DNA of 64,000 bases from Bacillus halotolerans (GTDB taxonomy: Bacteria > Bacillota > Bacilli > Bacillales > Bacillaceae), in NCBI RefSeq assembly GCF_001517105.1, contig NZ_LPVF01000012.1, positions 1-64,000 of the forward strand, read 5' to 3'. Positions 34,331-43,714 of the stretch are shown piece after piece. The notes beneath the pieces are model-generated. The model was not told the origin of the DNA, did not search any database, and was given only the letters and a program-made list of their open reading frames with translations. Position 1 is the first letter of the stretch. Each line of letters starts with the position of its first letter. A program made the translations under genes and the position numbers.

Positions 34331-34337
34331 CCCAGCG

Positions 34338-35969
34338 TTAGTTTTTATCGGCCCATTTTAAATCGATGTAGCCGACAGGGTGCCGGACGATGTCCTTTAC
34401 ATGTTCGTTTTGCAGATTGACCTGATTATAGAAATAAACCGGAATGATCGGCGCTTCATTGATGAGAAGCTTTTCCGCCTTATGCATGAGTGAAAAACGC
34501 GTTTTTTCATCCGCTTCATTTTTTGCCTGCTTCATCAGCTGATCATATTCTTTGTTGGTCCAGCCTGTACGGTTCATCGAATTTCCTGTTTGGAAGGCTT
34601 CCAGAAAACTGATAGGGTCCGCATAGTCAGGCAGAAATGAGCTTTGTGAGAATTGGAACTTAAGCGCTTTTTGCTCTTCTAAAAACACGTTCCACTCCAT
34701 ATTGGCCAGCTTCACATCGACGCCAAGGGTGTTTTTCAATTTTTGCTGGATGGCTTCAGCAATCTTTTTATGCTCCGGTTTCGTACTGTAAGTAAGCGTG
34801 ACCGCAGGCAGCTTGTCATACTTCTCTTCCTTCATTCCTTTTTCCAGCAGCTGCTTCGCTTTGTTTTCATTTGGTGTGATCAGGTCTCCGCCCGCTTCAC
34901 GGAAGTCCTTGCCGTCAGGCTGTGTAAACCCTGGCGAAACAAAAGCGTGTGCCGGTTTTTCATTGTTTTTCGTGACATATTTTACGATTTCCTTCTGATC
35001 AACAGCCATTGCGAAGGCTTTTCTGATGTTTTCATTTTGGAACGGCTCCATATTGACATTAAAGCGGTAAAAGTATAAACCCGCCTGATCAACGATGTGC
35101 ACATTGTCTTGATCCAGCAGCTGGTCACTTAGCTCAGCCGGTACGTATGCGGTGTCCAATTCACCGGACTGGAACATTTGGTAATCTGTATTTCTGTCAC
35201 TCACCATTGCCCATTTCACTTTGTCAAGCTTCACGGTTTCTTTATCCCAGTACGTATCGCTTTTTTCCATTGTGATGCTGTCATCATGCTTCCATTCCGT
35301 CAGTTTAAACGGACCGTTGCCGACAAATGTATCGGCTTCAGCAAACCACTTTGGATTTTCTTTGTCGACTTTTTCGTTAACCGGAAAATACGCCGGGTTT
35401 GACACCACGCTCAGGAAATATTTTTGCGGTGCGGCAAGCGTCACTTCAAGGGTGTGATCATCCTTCGCCGTCACCTTCACATCGTCTCTTTTCCCTTTTC
35501 CGCTGTTATAGGCTTCGCCGCCTTCAATAAAATAGCCGAGAAACGCGGAAGAAGCTCCTGTTTTCGGGTCAAGCATCCGTTTCCAAGCGTATTCAAAATC
35601 TCCGGCTGTCACAGGGTCTCCGTTCGTCCATTTCGCATTTTCCCGAATCGTAAATGTGTACGTTTTCTTGTCTTTCGACACAGACCACTTCTCTGCCATC
35701 GCCGGCTCCGGTTCATTGTCTTTGCCGAGGCGCGTTAACCCTTCCATGATGTTATTTAACGGCTGCCAAGACACGTTATTAAAACCGATCGGCGGATCAA
35801 ACGAGGTCGGTTCATTTTCATTATTTAAGTACAGTACCTTTTCTCCGCTTGTCTTTGCCTTATCTTCTCCGCTTTCTTTTCCAGCCTGCTCATTTGCTGT
35901 ACATCCCATCAGCGCAAATGAAAGTCCCAGTGCAAGGCCCATTCCCCATAGCTTCTTCACTCTCTTCAT
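34338..35969 (-). CDS. dppE: DppE, dipeptide/murein-peptide-binding lipoprotein
   Basis: A 543-residue solute-binding lipoprotein of the OppA family. The signal peptide and lipobox are visible (LGLSFALMGC, lipidated Cys23). The peptide-binding fold covers the rest, with family motifs such as NIMEGLTRLG, DHTLEVTL and WTNGDPVTAGDFEYAWKR. It delivers dipeptides or murein tripeptides to DppBC. It lies 18 bp after dppD. Confidence 0.95.
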   Translation of the reverse strand: MKRVKKLWGMGLALGLSFALMGCTANEQAGKESGEDKAKTSGEKVLYLNNENEPTSFDPPIGFNNVSWQPLNNIMEGLTRLGKDNEPEPAMAEKWSVSKDKKTYTFTIRENAKWTNGDPVTAGDFEYAWKRMLDPKTGASSAFLGYFIEGGEAYNSGKGKRDDVKVTAKDDHTLEVTLAAPQKYFLSVVSNPAYFPVNEKVDKENPKWFAEADTFVGNGPFKLTEWKHDDSITMEKSDTYWDKETVKLDKVKWAMVSDRNTDYQMFQSGELDTAYVPAELSDQLLDQDNVHIVDQAGLYFYRFNVNMEPFQNENIRKAFAMAVDQKEIVKYVTKNNEKPAHAFVSPGFTQPDGKDFREAGGDLITPNENKAKQLLEKGMKEEKYDKLPAVTLTYSTKPEHKKIAEAIQQKLKNTLGVDVKLANMEWNVFLEEQKALKFQFSQSSFLPDYADPISFLEAFQTGNSMNRTGWTNKEYDQLMKQAKNEADEKTRFSLMHKAEKLLINEAPIIPVYFYNQVNLQNEHVKDIVRHPVGYIDLKWADKN

Positions 35970-35987
35970 CCTCTTCCCCCTTTTTTG

Positions 35988-36995
35988 TTATTCATTCTTC
36001 GCTCCCGGCAGCACCGCATGCTCAGCCCGTTTATCCTGAAGCCAGCAGTGTACAGCGTGCGTGCCGGATCGAACAGTTTGATCAGGGTATACCCTGTCAC
36101 ACACGATCATTCTGCTCGGACAGCGGGCGGCAAATGGGCAGCCCGGCGGCGGTGAAAATAAATCCGGCGGCGTGCCGTCAATCGGAATCAGCTCCGCGCC
36201 ATCAAGATCCAGCCGCGGGACAGAATTCAGCAGCCCTTTTGTATAAGGGTGCTGCGGCTTGTAAAATATATCTTTTCTTGTGCCAACTTCCGCTATTTTT
36301 CCGGCATACATAACAGCCACTCTGTCAGCAACCTGGGCAACCACGCCTAAATCGTGTGTGATCAAAATGACAGAAACCTTTGTTTTTCTCTGAATCTCTT
36401 TAAACAGTTCCAGTATTTGCGCCTGTATGGTGACGTCAAGGGCAGTTGTCGGTTCATCCGCTATTAAAATATCAGGCTCGCAGATCAGCGCCATCGCAAT
36501 GACAATCCGCTGTCTCATGCCGCCGCTGAATTGATGGGGGTACTGCTTCAGGCGTGCTTCAGGATCCGGAATGCCGACCAATTCCAGCATGGAAAGAACC
36601 TCTTTCTCAGCCGCCTTTTTCGTCATCCTTTTGTGACGAAGAAGCGCTTCAGCCAGCTGGTCGTCGACAGTCAGCGTCGGGTTTAGCGCCGTCATCGGGT
36701 CTTGAAAAATCATTGAAATATCCGCGCCCCTTATGCTCCTCATTTCTCTGTCAGAGAGACGGCAAAGGTCTTTGTTTTTAAATAAAATGCTGCCGTCTGT
36801 CACCTTCGCTGAATAAGGCGGGAGCAGTCCCATAATGCTTTGAGAGGTGACGCTCTTGCCGCATCCCGATTCACCGACAATGGCAAATGTTTCGCCTTTG
36901 TACAAATCGAAGTTCACGCCTCTGACAGCCTGAACCGTCCCGCCGTAAGTCGTAAAAGAAACGTGCAGATCATTGACTGACAGAACTTTCTCCAT
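35988..36995 (-). CDS. dppD: DppD, dipeptide ABC transporter ATPase
   Basis: A 335-residue ABC ATPase. It has Walker A GESGCGKSVTSQ, signature FSGGMRQRIVIAMAL, Walker B ILIADEPTTALD, an H-loop in LITHDLGVV and a C-terminal cysteine cluster (GCPFAARCPSRMIVC). It pairs with YkfD to energise DppBC. It follows dppC by 4 bp. Confidence 0.95.
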   Translation of the reverse strand: MEKVLSVNDLHVSFTTYGGTVQAVRGVNFDLYKGETFAIVGESGCGKSVTSQSIMGLLPPYSAKVTDGSILFKNKDLCRLSDREMRSIRGADISMIFQDPMTALNPTLTVDDQLAEALLRHKRMTKKAAEKEVLSMLELVGIPDPEARLKQYPHQFSGGMRQRIVIAMALICEPDILIADEPTTALDVTIQAQILELFKEIQRKTKVSVILITHDLGVVAQVADRVAVMYAGKIAEVGTRKDIFYKPQHPYTKGLLNSVPRLDLDGAELIPIDGTPPDLFSPPPGCPFAARCPSRMIVCDRVYPDQTVRSGTHAVHCWLQDKRAEHAVLPGAKNE

Positions 36996-36999
36996 ACAG

Positions 37000-37971
37000 C
37001 TACCTCCTTAGCTTAGGGTCCAGTGCATCCTGCAATCCGTCCCCCAGCACATTAAACGCGTACATCGTTAACGAGATGAAAAAGGCAGGAAAGAACAGGC
37101 GCCACCAATGCCCGGACAAAATGGTCGGCAGGCCGTCATTCGCCATCACACCCCAGCTGGCAAACGGCGCTTGAATGCCGAGACCGAGAAAGCTCAAAAA
37201 TGATTCTGCGAATATGGCGGTAGGTACAGTTAAAGTCATTTGTACGATGATCGCGCCCATTGTATTCGGCAGCAAATTTTTGCGGATGATGCGAAAGGTT
37301 TTTGCACCAAAGGTTTTCGAGGCGAGCACATACTCGTAATTTTTTATTTGCAGCACTTGGCCTCTTACAATTCTCGCCATGCCGACCCATCCCGTAACAG
37401 TCAGCGCTACGATAATGGTGCCGAGCCCCGGACCCATCAAGACCATCAGCAAAATGACAACAAGAAGATACGGCAGCCCGTACAGCACTTCAATAATCCG
37501 CATCATGACACTGTCTGTTCTGCCGCCTTTATAGCCGGCAATGCCTCCGTAAATGACACCGATCAAAAAATCAATCAGTGCAGCCATCACTCCGACAAAT
37601 AACGAAATCCTCGCTCCGTACCATGTTCGTGTAAACACGTCCCGGCCAAGCTCATCGGTACCGAACCAATGATCTGCAGAAGGCGGAAGATTTTGTTCTG
37701 TCAGCGATTGGCGCTCGACACTATGAGGAGATAAAAAAGGGCCGATTGCTGCCATCACAAATAGAAATAAAAGAATAAAAAGCCCGGCCATCGCTAGTTT
37801 ATTTTTCTTCAGCCTCCTCCAGGCATCCTGCGCATAGGACAAACTCGGCCGTTTGACTGAATCGGTCTCTTGGGTCTTTCCCTGATTCGAAACAAACCAT
37901 TCGTCCGGCACCTGAGCGTGCTGCTGCGGCTGGCGTTCATCTGTTTGTACAGGGAGATTCATACGCTTCAC
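37000..37971 (-). CDS. dppC: DppC, dipeptide permease membrane subunit
   Basis: A 323-residue permease with an extended hydrophilic N-terminus (about 1-50) and six membrane helices. The EAA-like loop with the conserved Gly lies at LASKTFGAKTFRIIRKNLLP. It forms the channel with DppB. Start overlaps the dppB stop by 4 bases. Confidence 0.94.
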   Translation of the reverse strand: MKRMNLPVQTDERQPQQHAQVPDEWFVSNQGKTQETDSVKRPSLSYAQDAWRRLKKNKLAMAGLFILLFLFVMAAIGPFLSPHSVERQSLTEQNLPPSADHWFGTDELGRDVFTRTWYGARISLFVGVMAALIDFLIGVIYGGIAGYKGGRTDSVMMRIIEVLYGLPYLLVVILLMVLMGPGLGTIIVALTVTGWVGMARIVRGQVLQIKNYEYVLASKTFGAKTFRIIRKNLLPNTMGAIIVQMTLTVPTAIFAESFLSFLGLGIQAPFASWGVMANDGLPTILSGHWWRLFFPAFFISLTMYAFNVLGDGLQDALDPKLRR

Positions 37972-38894
37972 CCTTTCTTATGCAGTTTAATGCGCGGGTC
38001 CAGCAGACCGTAGGCCAAGTCGACCAAAAACAGCATTACGATCAAAATGACGCTGTAAAAAACGGTCGTTCCCATAATCACGGGATAGTCCCGCTGATTA
38101 ATGCTTTCGACAAAATATTTTCCCATTCCGGGAATGGCAAAGATTTTTTCAATCACAAAACTTCCTGTTAAAATGCTGGCAACGAGAGTTCCCAGTACGG
38201 TAATGACGGGCATGAGCGCGTTTCTGAGTGCGTGTTTTACGATAATTTTGAGCGGAGACAGCCCTTTCGCTTTCGCTGTGCGGATATAATCCTGTGTCAA
38301 GACTTCGACCATGCTTGATCTTGTCAGCCTGGCGATAATCGCCATCGGTCCAACTGCAAGCGCTGCGGTCGGAAGCACCATATGGATCGGGCTCGTCCAC
38401 GTAGCGGCGGGAAATAGTTTAAAATTGACGGCAAACTGCTGAATAAGCAACGTCGCCATAATGAAATTCGGGATGGAAATGCCGAGTACCGCGAGGCTCA
38501 TCGCAGCGTAGTCCAAAAAGCCATTGCGGCGCAGCGCGGCAGTTACGCCAAGTATCAGCCCTGAGATCACAGCAATGACAATCGCTGCCATCCCAAGTTC
38601 GAAGGAAACGGGAAATCCGCGTTCCAGCATATCATTTACGCTGTCTGAAGGTTTTTTAATAGAAGGGCCAAAATCGAATGTAATGATGGATTTTAGATAG
38701 ATGATGTATTGGATAATGAGAGGATCGTCTAAGTGATAGTAGGCTTCGAGATTTCTTTGAACCGCTTCATTTGTGCCCCTCTCCTCATTAAAAGGAGATC
38801 CGGGAATGACCTTCATCAGAACGAAAGTCAGGGTGGTAATGACCAAAATCGTAGCTGCCATTGCCCAAAAACGCTTCATTATATATCTTGCCAA
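37968..38894 (-). CDS. dppB: DppB, dipeptide permease membrane subunit
   Basis: A 308-residue permease with six membrane helices, the first at about 8-30. The EAA loop with RTAKAKGLSPLKIIVKHALRNALMP is visible, along with the large first periplasmic loop typical of DppB/OppB. It forms the channel with DppC. It follows dppA by 15 bp. Confidence 0.95.
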   Translation of the reverse strand: MARYIMKRFWAMAATILVITTLTFVLMKVIPGSPFNEERGTNEAVQRNLEAYYHLDDPLIIQYIIYLKSIITFDFGPSIKKPSDSVNDMLERGFPVSFELGMAAIVIAVISGLILGVTAALRRNGFLDYAAMSLAVLGISIPNFIMATLLIQQFAVNFKLFPAATWTSPIHMVLPTAALAVGPMAIIARLTRSSMVEVLTQDYIRTAKAKGLSPLKIIVKHALRNALMPVITVLGTLVASILTGSFVIEKIFAIPGMGKYFVESINQRDYPVIMGTTVFYSVILIVMLFLVDLAYGLLDPRIKLHKKG

Positions 38895-38909
38895 AGCCTT
38901 AACACCCCT

Positions 38910-39734
38910 TTAGCAGAATGATGTTCGCATTGCCAGTTCAGTCATGACAAGCATTGCCTGATAGGCTTCAAGCATATCCTTCGCCTGAAATTGAACGGTT
39001 GTGGTTCCCGGTTTAATTTCTGTACCCGGCATTAGATGAGCCCATTCAGCTTGGCCGTAATTGGCAAATTCAATGCTTAATACAGGCCTGTCAGGCGGTG
39101 TAAGCGGTTTAACTTTATCTTTGTTCTGCAAGGCATATGCGGTTTTTTCTGTCAGCAGCCGGCCGGCTTTCGCAGGCGACAGACATTTGACTGCAGACCT
39201 TGAAATCGTTTGTTTAACAGCAGCTGTCGTGACATTCGGGATGAGCTCTTCAGCTTCTTTGGCCGCCCGGTCATCACCGGCTACCATTAATACCGGAACA
39301 TCGTAATAACCGGCAATGTAAGCATTTAATCCAAGCTCACCGACAGGCTGATCATTTATGTAAAAATGACGGACACCGAAAATCATGCTATGGGACATGA
39401 CACCGGGAGTTGAGGCTCTCGCGTGATAACCGAGAAACAACGCGCCCGTGAAAGTATCATCCAGCCCCTGCACCATTGAAAATGGTTTAACATCGCCGGA
39501 GATCAAATCCGCCTCCGGATGAAGCTTTTCAACCAGCAGATTATTCATTTTCGAATGGCTGTCATTCACCAGCACCTCCGTACACCCGCTGTTAAACGCT
39601 TCGGTAATACAGTAGTTTGCTTCTTCGGTCATGATCAGCCGTCCGCGTTCATAATTACGCTTGCCGGAATCAACAAAGGTATCATCCGGAAGACCTGAAA
39701 TACCCTCCATATCTACTGACATGTACAGTTTCAT
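38910..39734 (-). CDS. dppA: DppA, D-amino-acid-specific aminopeptidase
   Basis: A 274-residue, zinc-dependent M55 aminopeptidase that forms a decamer and cleaves D-Ala-containing peptides. Zinc and active-site residues are visible at the start (SVDMEGISGL, Asp and Glu), in NDSHSKMNN and LGYHARAST, and in HSMIFGVRH. It heads the dpp-ykf operon. The first gene follows a strong promoter and CodY-like site, consistent with nutrient repression. Confidence 0.95.
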   Translation of the reverse strand: MKLYMSVDMEGISGLPDDTFVDSGKRNYERGRLIMTEEANYCITEAFNSGCTEVLVNDSHSKMNNLLVEKLHPEADLISGDVKPFSMVQGLDDTFTGALFLGYHARASTPGVMSHSMIFGVRHFYINDQPVGELGLNAYIAGYYDVPVLMVAGDDRAAKEAEELIPNVTTAAVKQTISRSAVKCLSPAKAGRLLTEKTAYALQNKDKVKPLTPPDRPVLSIEFANYGQAEWAHLMPGTEIKPGTTTVQFQAKDMLEAYQAMLVMTELAMRTSFC

Positions 39735-39748
39735 AACGCTCCTCCTTT

Positions 39749-39804
39749 TTTACTAAATTATGAATATTCTAACAGATTATATTAAAAAAAGAGGAAAAAT
39801 GCAA
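39749..39804 (-). promoter_or_regulatory. dpp operon promoter with CodY-like box
   Basis: TTGCAT (39804-39799), 17-base spacer and TATAAT (39781-39776) on the minus strand. AATATTCATAATTTA immediately downstream (about 39768-39754) matches the CodY consensus at about 11 of 15 positions. dpp is a known CodY target. Confidence 0.85.
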
Positions 39805-39835
39805 TATAGCTGGGAAAAATCACTAACGTTCAGAG

Positions 39836-39866
39836 ATAAAAAAGAATCCTCTTTCAAGGATTCATG
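39836..39866 (-). terminator. proG terminator
   Basis: GAATCCTT pairs with AGAGGATTC, followed by six T's on the minus strand, overlapping the proG stop. Confidence 0.8.
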
Positions 39867-40680
39867 TTTCTTTTGCTGCCTGTTCTGTCAGCTGCTCATA
39901 TTTTTCGAGTGTTTTTTCAAATACTTGATCAAAAACATGCGGCACGGAGGCACGTATCACCGCCGCTCCCTCTCCTGTAATTCCGCCTTTCGTTGCAACA
40001 CGGTTCAGCGTCTCCTCAAAGGACATCTTTTTTTCGATCAGCAGCTTGCCTGTCCCATACAGTGAGTGTATCAGGAAATCAAAGGCTTCTTCTTTTGTCA
40101 GGCCGCTGTTTCTCACAGCCGACAGCGCTAATTCTTCAAACACTGCGGCGATGAAGCCCGGAGCAGAGCTCGTCAGATTACTGGCGGCATCTAAATTGGA
40201 TTCTTTTATTTCTCGCACACTGCTGAAAGCCGATAACAGTGCATCCAAACGTTCTTTCTTCTGTGCCGCCAGTGCTTCACTGTGAACAACCAGTGAGATA
40301 CCGGCTTCCGCTTCAGATGTAATGGCCGGAATCACCCGTGATATTCCAGCTGCCGTTTCAGCCTCTAAAAGCCGCAGAGGCACACCAGCCGCAATGGATA
40401 CAATATGAGTGTTCCGGTTCACATACGGGTGAAGCCGGCGCACTGTTTCAATGACATGGAGCGGCGGGACACATATAAAGATCAAGGCGCACTTTTCCGC
40501 CCATATCTCAAGCGGTTTTGCCGAAACGTCTGGATAATCAGCGAGCAAAGCCTGAAGCCGCTCCCCCTTAGTTCTTGTCTCAACAAACAGCTCATTTTCC
40601 TCTATTTGTTTATGCTTCAACAGCTGCCTGGCGATCATATCCGCCATGCTGCCATATCCGATCAATCCGATTGACTCCAT
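39862..40680 (-). CDS. proG: ProG, pyrroline-5-carboxylate reductase paralogue
   Basis: A 272-residue P5C reductase, the last step of proline synthesis. The Rossmann motif IGLIGYGSMADMIA is at the N-terminus. FICVPPLHV, IVSIAAGVPL and the C-terminal oligomerisation domain with DAASNLTSSAPGFIAAVFEEL, GLTKEEAFD and VATKGGITGEGA complete the family pattern. The ATG at 40680 (MESIGLIG) follows AAAGGGCTG; an in-frame start 24 codons upstream is rejected. ProG is one of several B. subtilis P5C reductases. Confidence 0.94.
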   Translation of the reverse strand: MESIGLIGYGSMADMIARQLLKHKQIEENELFVETRTKGERLQALLADYPDVSAKPLEIWAEKCALIFICVPPLHVIETVRRLHPYVNRNTHIVSIAAGVPLRLLEAETAAGISRVIPAITSEAEAGISLVVHSEALAAQKKERLDALLSAFSSVREIKESNLDAASNLTSSAPGFIAAVFEELALSAVRNSGLTKEEAFDFLIHSLYGTGKLLIEKKMSFEETLNRVATKGGITGEGAAVIRASVPHVFDQVFEKTLEKYEQLTEQAAKET

Positions 40681-40725
40681 CGTTTCAGCCCTTTCATGTA
40701 CAATATTCCTTATAAAGTGTACCGT

Positions 40726-40808
40726 TTTTCGCACTTTTTCACAATTTCCCATAATGTTTTCATTTTTATCCCACAGTTTTTGTTTATGATAAACTCAAGT
40801 CATAAAAC
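40726..40808 (+). promoter_or_regulatory. htrA promoter region with CssR-type octamers
   Basis: Octamers TTTTCGCA (40726), TTTTCACA (40736) and TTTTCATT (40757) match the repeated motif known upstream of htrA and htrB. A candidate promoter TTGTTT-N17-TAAAAC ends at 40808. It fits CssRS-controlled secretion-stress induction. Confidence 0.65.
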
Positions 40809-40858
40809 TGCCATAAATAAAATGTAATTTGTTGAAAATAGAGAGAAACGGAGTGAAC

Positions 40859-42223
40859 ATGATGGATAACTATCGTGACGAAAATAGAACAGAAGGACAA
40901 GAGAATGAGGTTTTTTTAACGAAAGAGAATGATCAAAACCCGTCTTACTCAGCCCGCAATGTGATTCATGATCAAGAGAAGAAAAAACGCGGATTCGGAT
41001 GGTTCAGGCCGCTGCTCGGCGGAGTCATCGGCGGAAGTCTCGCCCTTGGCATTTATACGTTCACACCGCTTGGCGACCACGATTCTCAGGACGCAGCGAA
41101 ACAGACGTCCAGCCAGCAGCAAACTCAATCTGTTACAGCTAAAAGCACATCCTCTGAATCAAGCAAAAGCTCGACAAGCTCATCTGCATTTAAAAGTGAG
41201 GATTCTTCTAAAATCTCAGATATGGTGGAAGATCTTTCACCGGCGATTGTCGGCATCACAAACCTTCAGGCTCAGTCAAACAGCTCTTTGTTTGGCTCTG
41301 GCTCTTCCGGTTCGAGCTCTGATTCAAGCGAAGATACAGAAAGCGGCTCAGGATCGGGTGTCATTTTCAAAAAAGAGAACGGCAAGGCTTATATCATTAC
41401 GAATAACCACGTTGTAGAAGGCGCAACTTCACTTAAGGTGTCTTTATACGACGGCACCGATGTGACAGCTAAGCTCGTAGGCAATGACTCTTTAACAGAT
41501 TTAGCCGTTCTTCAAATCAGTGATGACCACGTAACAAAGGTAGCAAACTTCGGTGATTCATCAGATCTCAGAACAGGCGAAACCGTCATTGCGATTGGAG
41601 ATCCGCTCGGAAAAGACCTGTCTCGCACAGTAACACAAGGAATTGTAAGCGGCGTGGATAGAACAGTTTCAATGTCAACTTCAGCCGGTCAAACAAGCAT
41701 TAACGTGATTCAAACTGATGCCGCGATTAACCCGGGTAACAGCGGCGGTCCATTGTTAAATACAGACGGCAAAATTGTCGGCATTAACAGTATGAAAATC
41801 AGTGAAGATGATGTTGAGGGCATCGGATTTGCCATTCCAAGCAATGATGTAAAACCGATAGCTGAAGAATTGCTTTCTAAAGGGCAAATTGAACGTCCGT
41901 ATATCGGTGTCAGCATGCTTGATTTGGAACAAGTGCCGCAAAACTATCAGGAAGGCACACTCGGCTTATTCGGCAGCCAGCTGAATAAGGGCGTATACAT
42001 CCGTGAAGTCGCTTCAGGCTCCCCTGCTGCAAAGGCCGGGCTGAAAGCTGAAGATATTATCATCGGTTTAAAAGGAAAAAAAATCAATACAGGCAGCGAA
42101 TTGCGCAATATCCTATATAAAGACGCAAATATCGGCGACACCGTCGAAGTGAAAATTCTCAGAAACGGAAAAGAATTGACGAAAAAAATCAAACTCGATC
42201 AAAAAGAAGAAACACCTTCTTAA
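40859..42223 (+). CDS. htrA: HtrA, membrane-anchored serine protease/quality-control factor
   Basis: A DegP-type surface protease that degrades misfolded secreted protein. It has a cytosolic N-terminus, one membrane helix (GGVIGGSLALGIYTFTPL, about 50-67), a Ser-rich linker (about 75-155), a trypsin-like domain and one PDZ domain (about 335-440). Catalytic His is in ITNNHVVEG, Asp in SLTDLAVL and Ser in NPGNSGGPLL. Two ATGs (40859, 40862) are possible; 40862 gives the usual MDNYRDENR start. Its expression is CssRS-dependent in 168. Confidence 0.96.
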   Translation: MMDNYRDENRTEGQENEVFLTKENDQNPSYSARNVIHDQEKKKRGFGWFRPLLGGVIGGSLALGIYTFTPLGDHDSQDAAKQTSSQQQTQSVTAKSTSSESSKSSTSSSAFKSEDSSKISDMVEDLSPAIVGITNLQAQSNSSLFGSGSSGSSSDSSEDTESGSGSGVIFKKENGKAYIITNNHVVEGATSLKVSLYDGTDVTAKLVGNDSLTDLAVLQISDDHVTKVANFGDSSDLRTGETVIAIGDPLGKDLSRTVTQGIVSGVDRTVSMSTSAGQTSINVIQTDAAINPGNSGGPLLNTDGKIVGINSMKISEDDVEGIGFAIPSNDVKPIAEELLSKGQIERPYIGVSMLDLEQVPQNYQEGTLGLFGSQLNKGVYIREVASGSPAAKAGLKAEDIIIGLKGKKINTGSELRNILYKDANIGDTVEVKILRNGKELTKKIKLDQKEETPS

Positions 42224-42225
42224 GA

Positions 42226-42263
42226 AAAAAGCCTCAGGCCGCAAAAGCTGCCTGAGGCTTTTT
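42226..42263 (+). terminator. htrA terminator
   Basis: AAAAAGCCTCAGGC pairs with GCCTGAGGCTTTTT. Confidence 0.92.
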
Positions 42264-42289
42264 ATTAGACAAAAGACCTTTATACTCTA

Positions 42290-42315
42290 TGAAACTTTCT
42301 GCCAAGACACCCGTA
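42290..42315 (+). promoter_or_regulatory. SigW-type promoter before the 58-residue membrane gene
   Basis: TGAAAC (42290-42295), exactly 16 bases, then CGTA (42312-42315). This is the full SigW consensus. It lies 66 bp before the ATG of the small gene. Confidence 0.75.
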
Positions 42316-42380
42316 TATGATACAGGCTGACATCATTCTAATCAGATGCTTGAAGCATTGTTTAAAAAAGGAGGAATAAC

Positions 42381-42557
42381 ATGAAAACCGTGGGATTGAG
42401 CATAATTTGCGCAGGATTGGCTTTTCTGATGCTGAGCTTTCTCCTTCCTGCATCAACATTGGCACGAGGAGTTACACTGGGGGCCAGTATTCTATTAAAC
42501 ATAACAGGCACTGCTGTGATTATGCGTTTCTTAAAAAACCCTCAACCTAACAGCTGA
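42381..42557 (+). CDS. Small membrane protein (58 residues), candidate SigW regulon member
   Basis: The ATG at 42381 is preceded by AAAAAAGGAGGAATAAC, an ideal ribosome-binding site. The 58-residue product has two hydrophobic segments (about 5-27 and 32-50) separated by a short polar turn with an Arg, then a hydrophilic tail KNPQPNS. I recognise no family. It lies alone between htrA and convergent ykcC, has its own SigW-type promoter and terminator, and so looks like a real cell-envelope stress gene that short-gene filters would miss. Confidence 0.75.
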   Translation: MKTVGLSIICAGLAFLMLSFLLPASTLARGVTLGASILLNITGTAVIMRFLKNPQPNS

Positions 42558-42560
42558 TTC

Positions 42561-42602
42561 AAGCAACGCCTAAGACGAAAGCTTTTAGGCGTTGCCGTTT
42601 TT
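42561..42602 (+). terminator. Terminator of the 58-residue gene
   Basis: GCAACGCCTAA pairs with TTAGGCGTTGC, followed by GTTTTTA. Confidence 0.85.
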
Positions 42603-42694
42603 ATTTCAGCTTGCCTGACCGCAGTGCAAGTTCACAATCCCTTCTCCTCTCCTTCTTCCTTCCATATCAGCACCTTTTACTTTGATCATTACAT

Positions 42695-42726
42695 AAAAAA
42701 CCCCTGTCCGTAATGGACAGGAGGTT
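42695..42726 (-). terminator. ykcC terminator
   Basis: CCTGTCC pairs with GGACAGG across ATTAC, followed by GGTTTTTT on the minus strand. Confidence 0.88.
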
Positions 42727-42730
42727 CAGG

Positions 42731-43702
42731 TTAGGACATATGCTGGTCTCTATAGAGTCTTTTATTTTCAATCCCATACGATTTCTGTACGATGTAAAGC
42801 GGCCGGTCTTTGGCTTCATCATAGATTCTGCCGATATATTCACCAATCATGCCCAGTATCAGAAGCACGATGCCGCTGAACAGGAGCTGGATGACGATAA
42901 GCGATGACCAGCCGGTAATGGTGCTGTCGGTGAACAGCTTCAAATACAGTACGATAAACATATACAGAAATCCTGCGCTTGACATGAAGACCCCGGCATA
43001 GCTTGCCAGCTTCAGCGGTTTATGTGAAAATGTCGTAATGCCGTCCATTGAAAGCTTCAGCATTTTCTTAAGCGGGTATTTCGTTTCTCCGGCAAGCCTT
43101 TCATCACGTACATACTCAACTGCCGTTTGTTTGAAGCCTACCCAGCTGACGAGTCCTCGGACAAAAGGGTTTTTTTCCTTTAATTTTTTCATTTCATCAC
43201 AGACTTTTCTGTCCATGAGACGGAAATCCCCGGTATCAATCGGGATATCAATATCTGTCATGCTGCTGAGAAGCCGGTAAAACATGGCCGCTGTCTGTTT
43301 TTTGAAAAAGGTTTCCCCTTTTCGTTTTGTACGTACGGCGTATACGACCTCATAGCCTTCCTTCCACTTTTCAATCATGTCTAAAATTAACTCAGGAGGG
43401 TCCTGCAGATCGGCGTCAATGACGGCGATTGCATTCCCCTGTGCATAATCCATACCCGCAGTAATCGCGATCTGGTGCCCAAAGTTCCTTGAAAAATCAA
43501 TGATTTTCACTCTCGGATCAATCAGACTGTGTTCTCTTAAAATCTCAATACTGCGATCTTTGCTGCCGTCATTGACAAATAGCAGTTCATAGTTTTCCTT
43601 CGTTTGATCCATGACCTCTTTTAAGCGCTGATAGGTTTCATGAATGACAAGCTCTTCATTATACACAGGTACCACAATTGAATATTGAATATGTCTGCTC
43701 AT
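42731..43702 (-). CDS. ykcC: YkcC, polyprenyl-phosphate glycosyltransferase (GtrB-like)
   Basis: A 323-residue GT2 enzyme. The catalytic domain (about 1-230) shows SIVVPVYNEE, the nucleotide DXD-type DADLQDPPE and VSWVGFKQTAVEYVRDER. Two C-terminal membrane helices (about 240-262 and 272-296) anchor it. Enzymes of this type load a sugar onto undecaprenyl phosphate. Paired with the GT39-type YkcB 12 bp upstream, it probably supplies the lipid-linked sugar donor that YkcB uses. Confidence 0.92.
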   Translation of the reverse strand: MSRHIQYSIVVPVYNEELVIHETYQRLKEVMDQTKENYELLFVNDGSKDRSIEILREHSLIDPRVKIIDFSRNFGHQIAITAGMDYAQGNAIAVIDADLQDPPELILDMIEKWKEGYEVVYAVRTKRKGETFFKKQTAAMFYRLLSSMTDIDIPIDTGDFRLMDRKVCDEMKKLKEKNPFVRGLVSWVGFKQTAVEYVRDERLAGETKYPLKKMLKLSMDGITTFSHKPLKLASYAGVFMSSAGFLYMFIVLYLKLFTDSTITGWSSLIVIQLLFSGIVLLILGMIGEYIGRIYDEAKDRPLYIVQKSYGIENKRLYRDQHMS

Positions 43703-43714
43703 GTTTTTTTCCTC

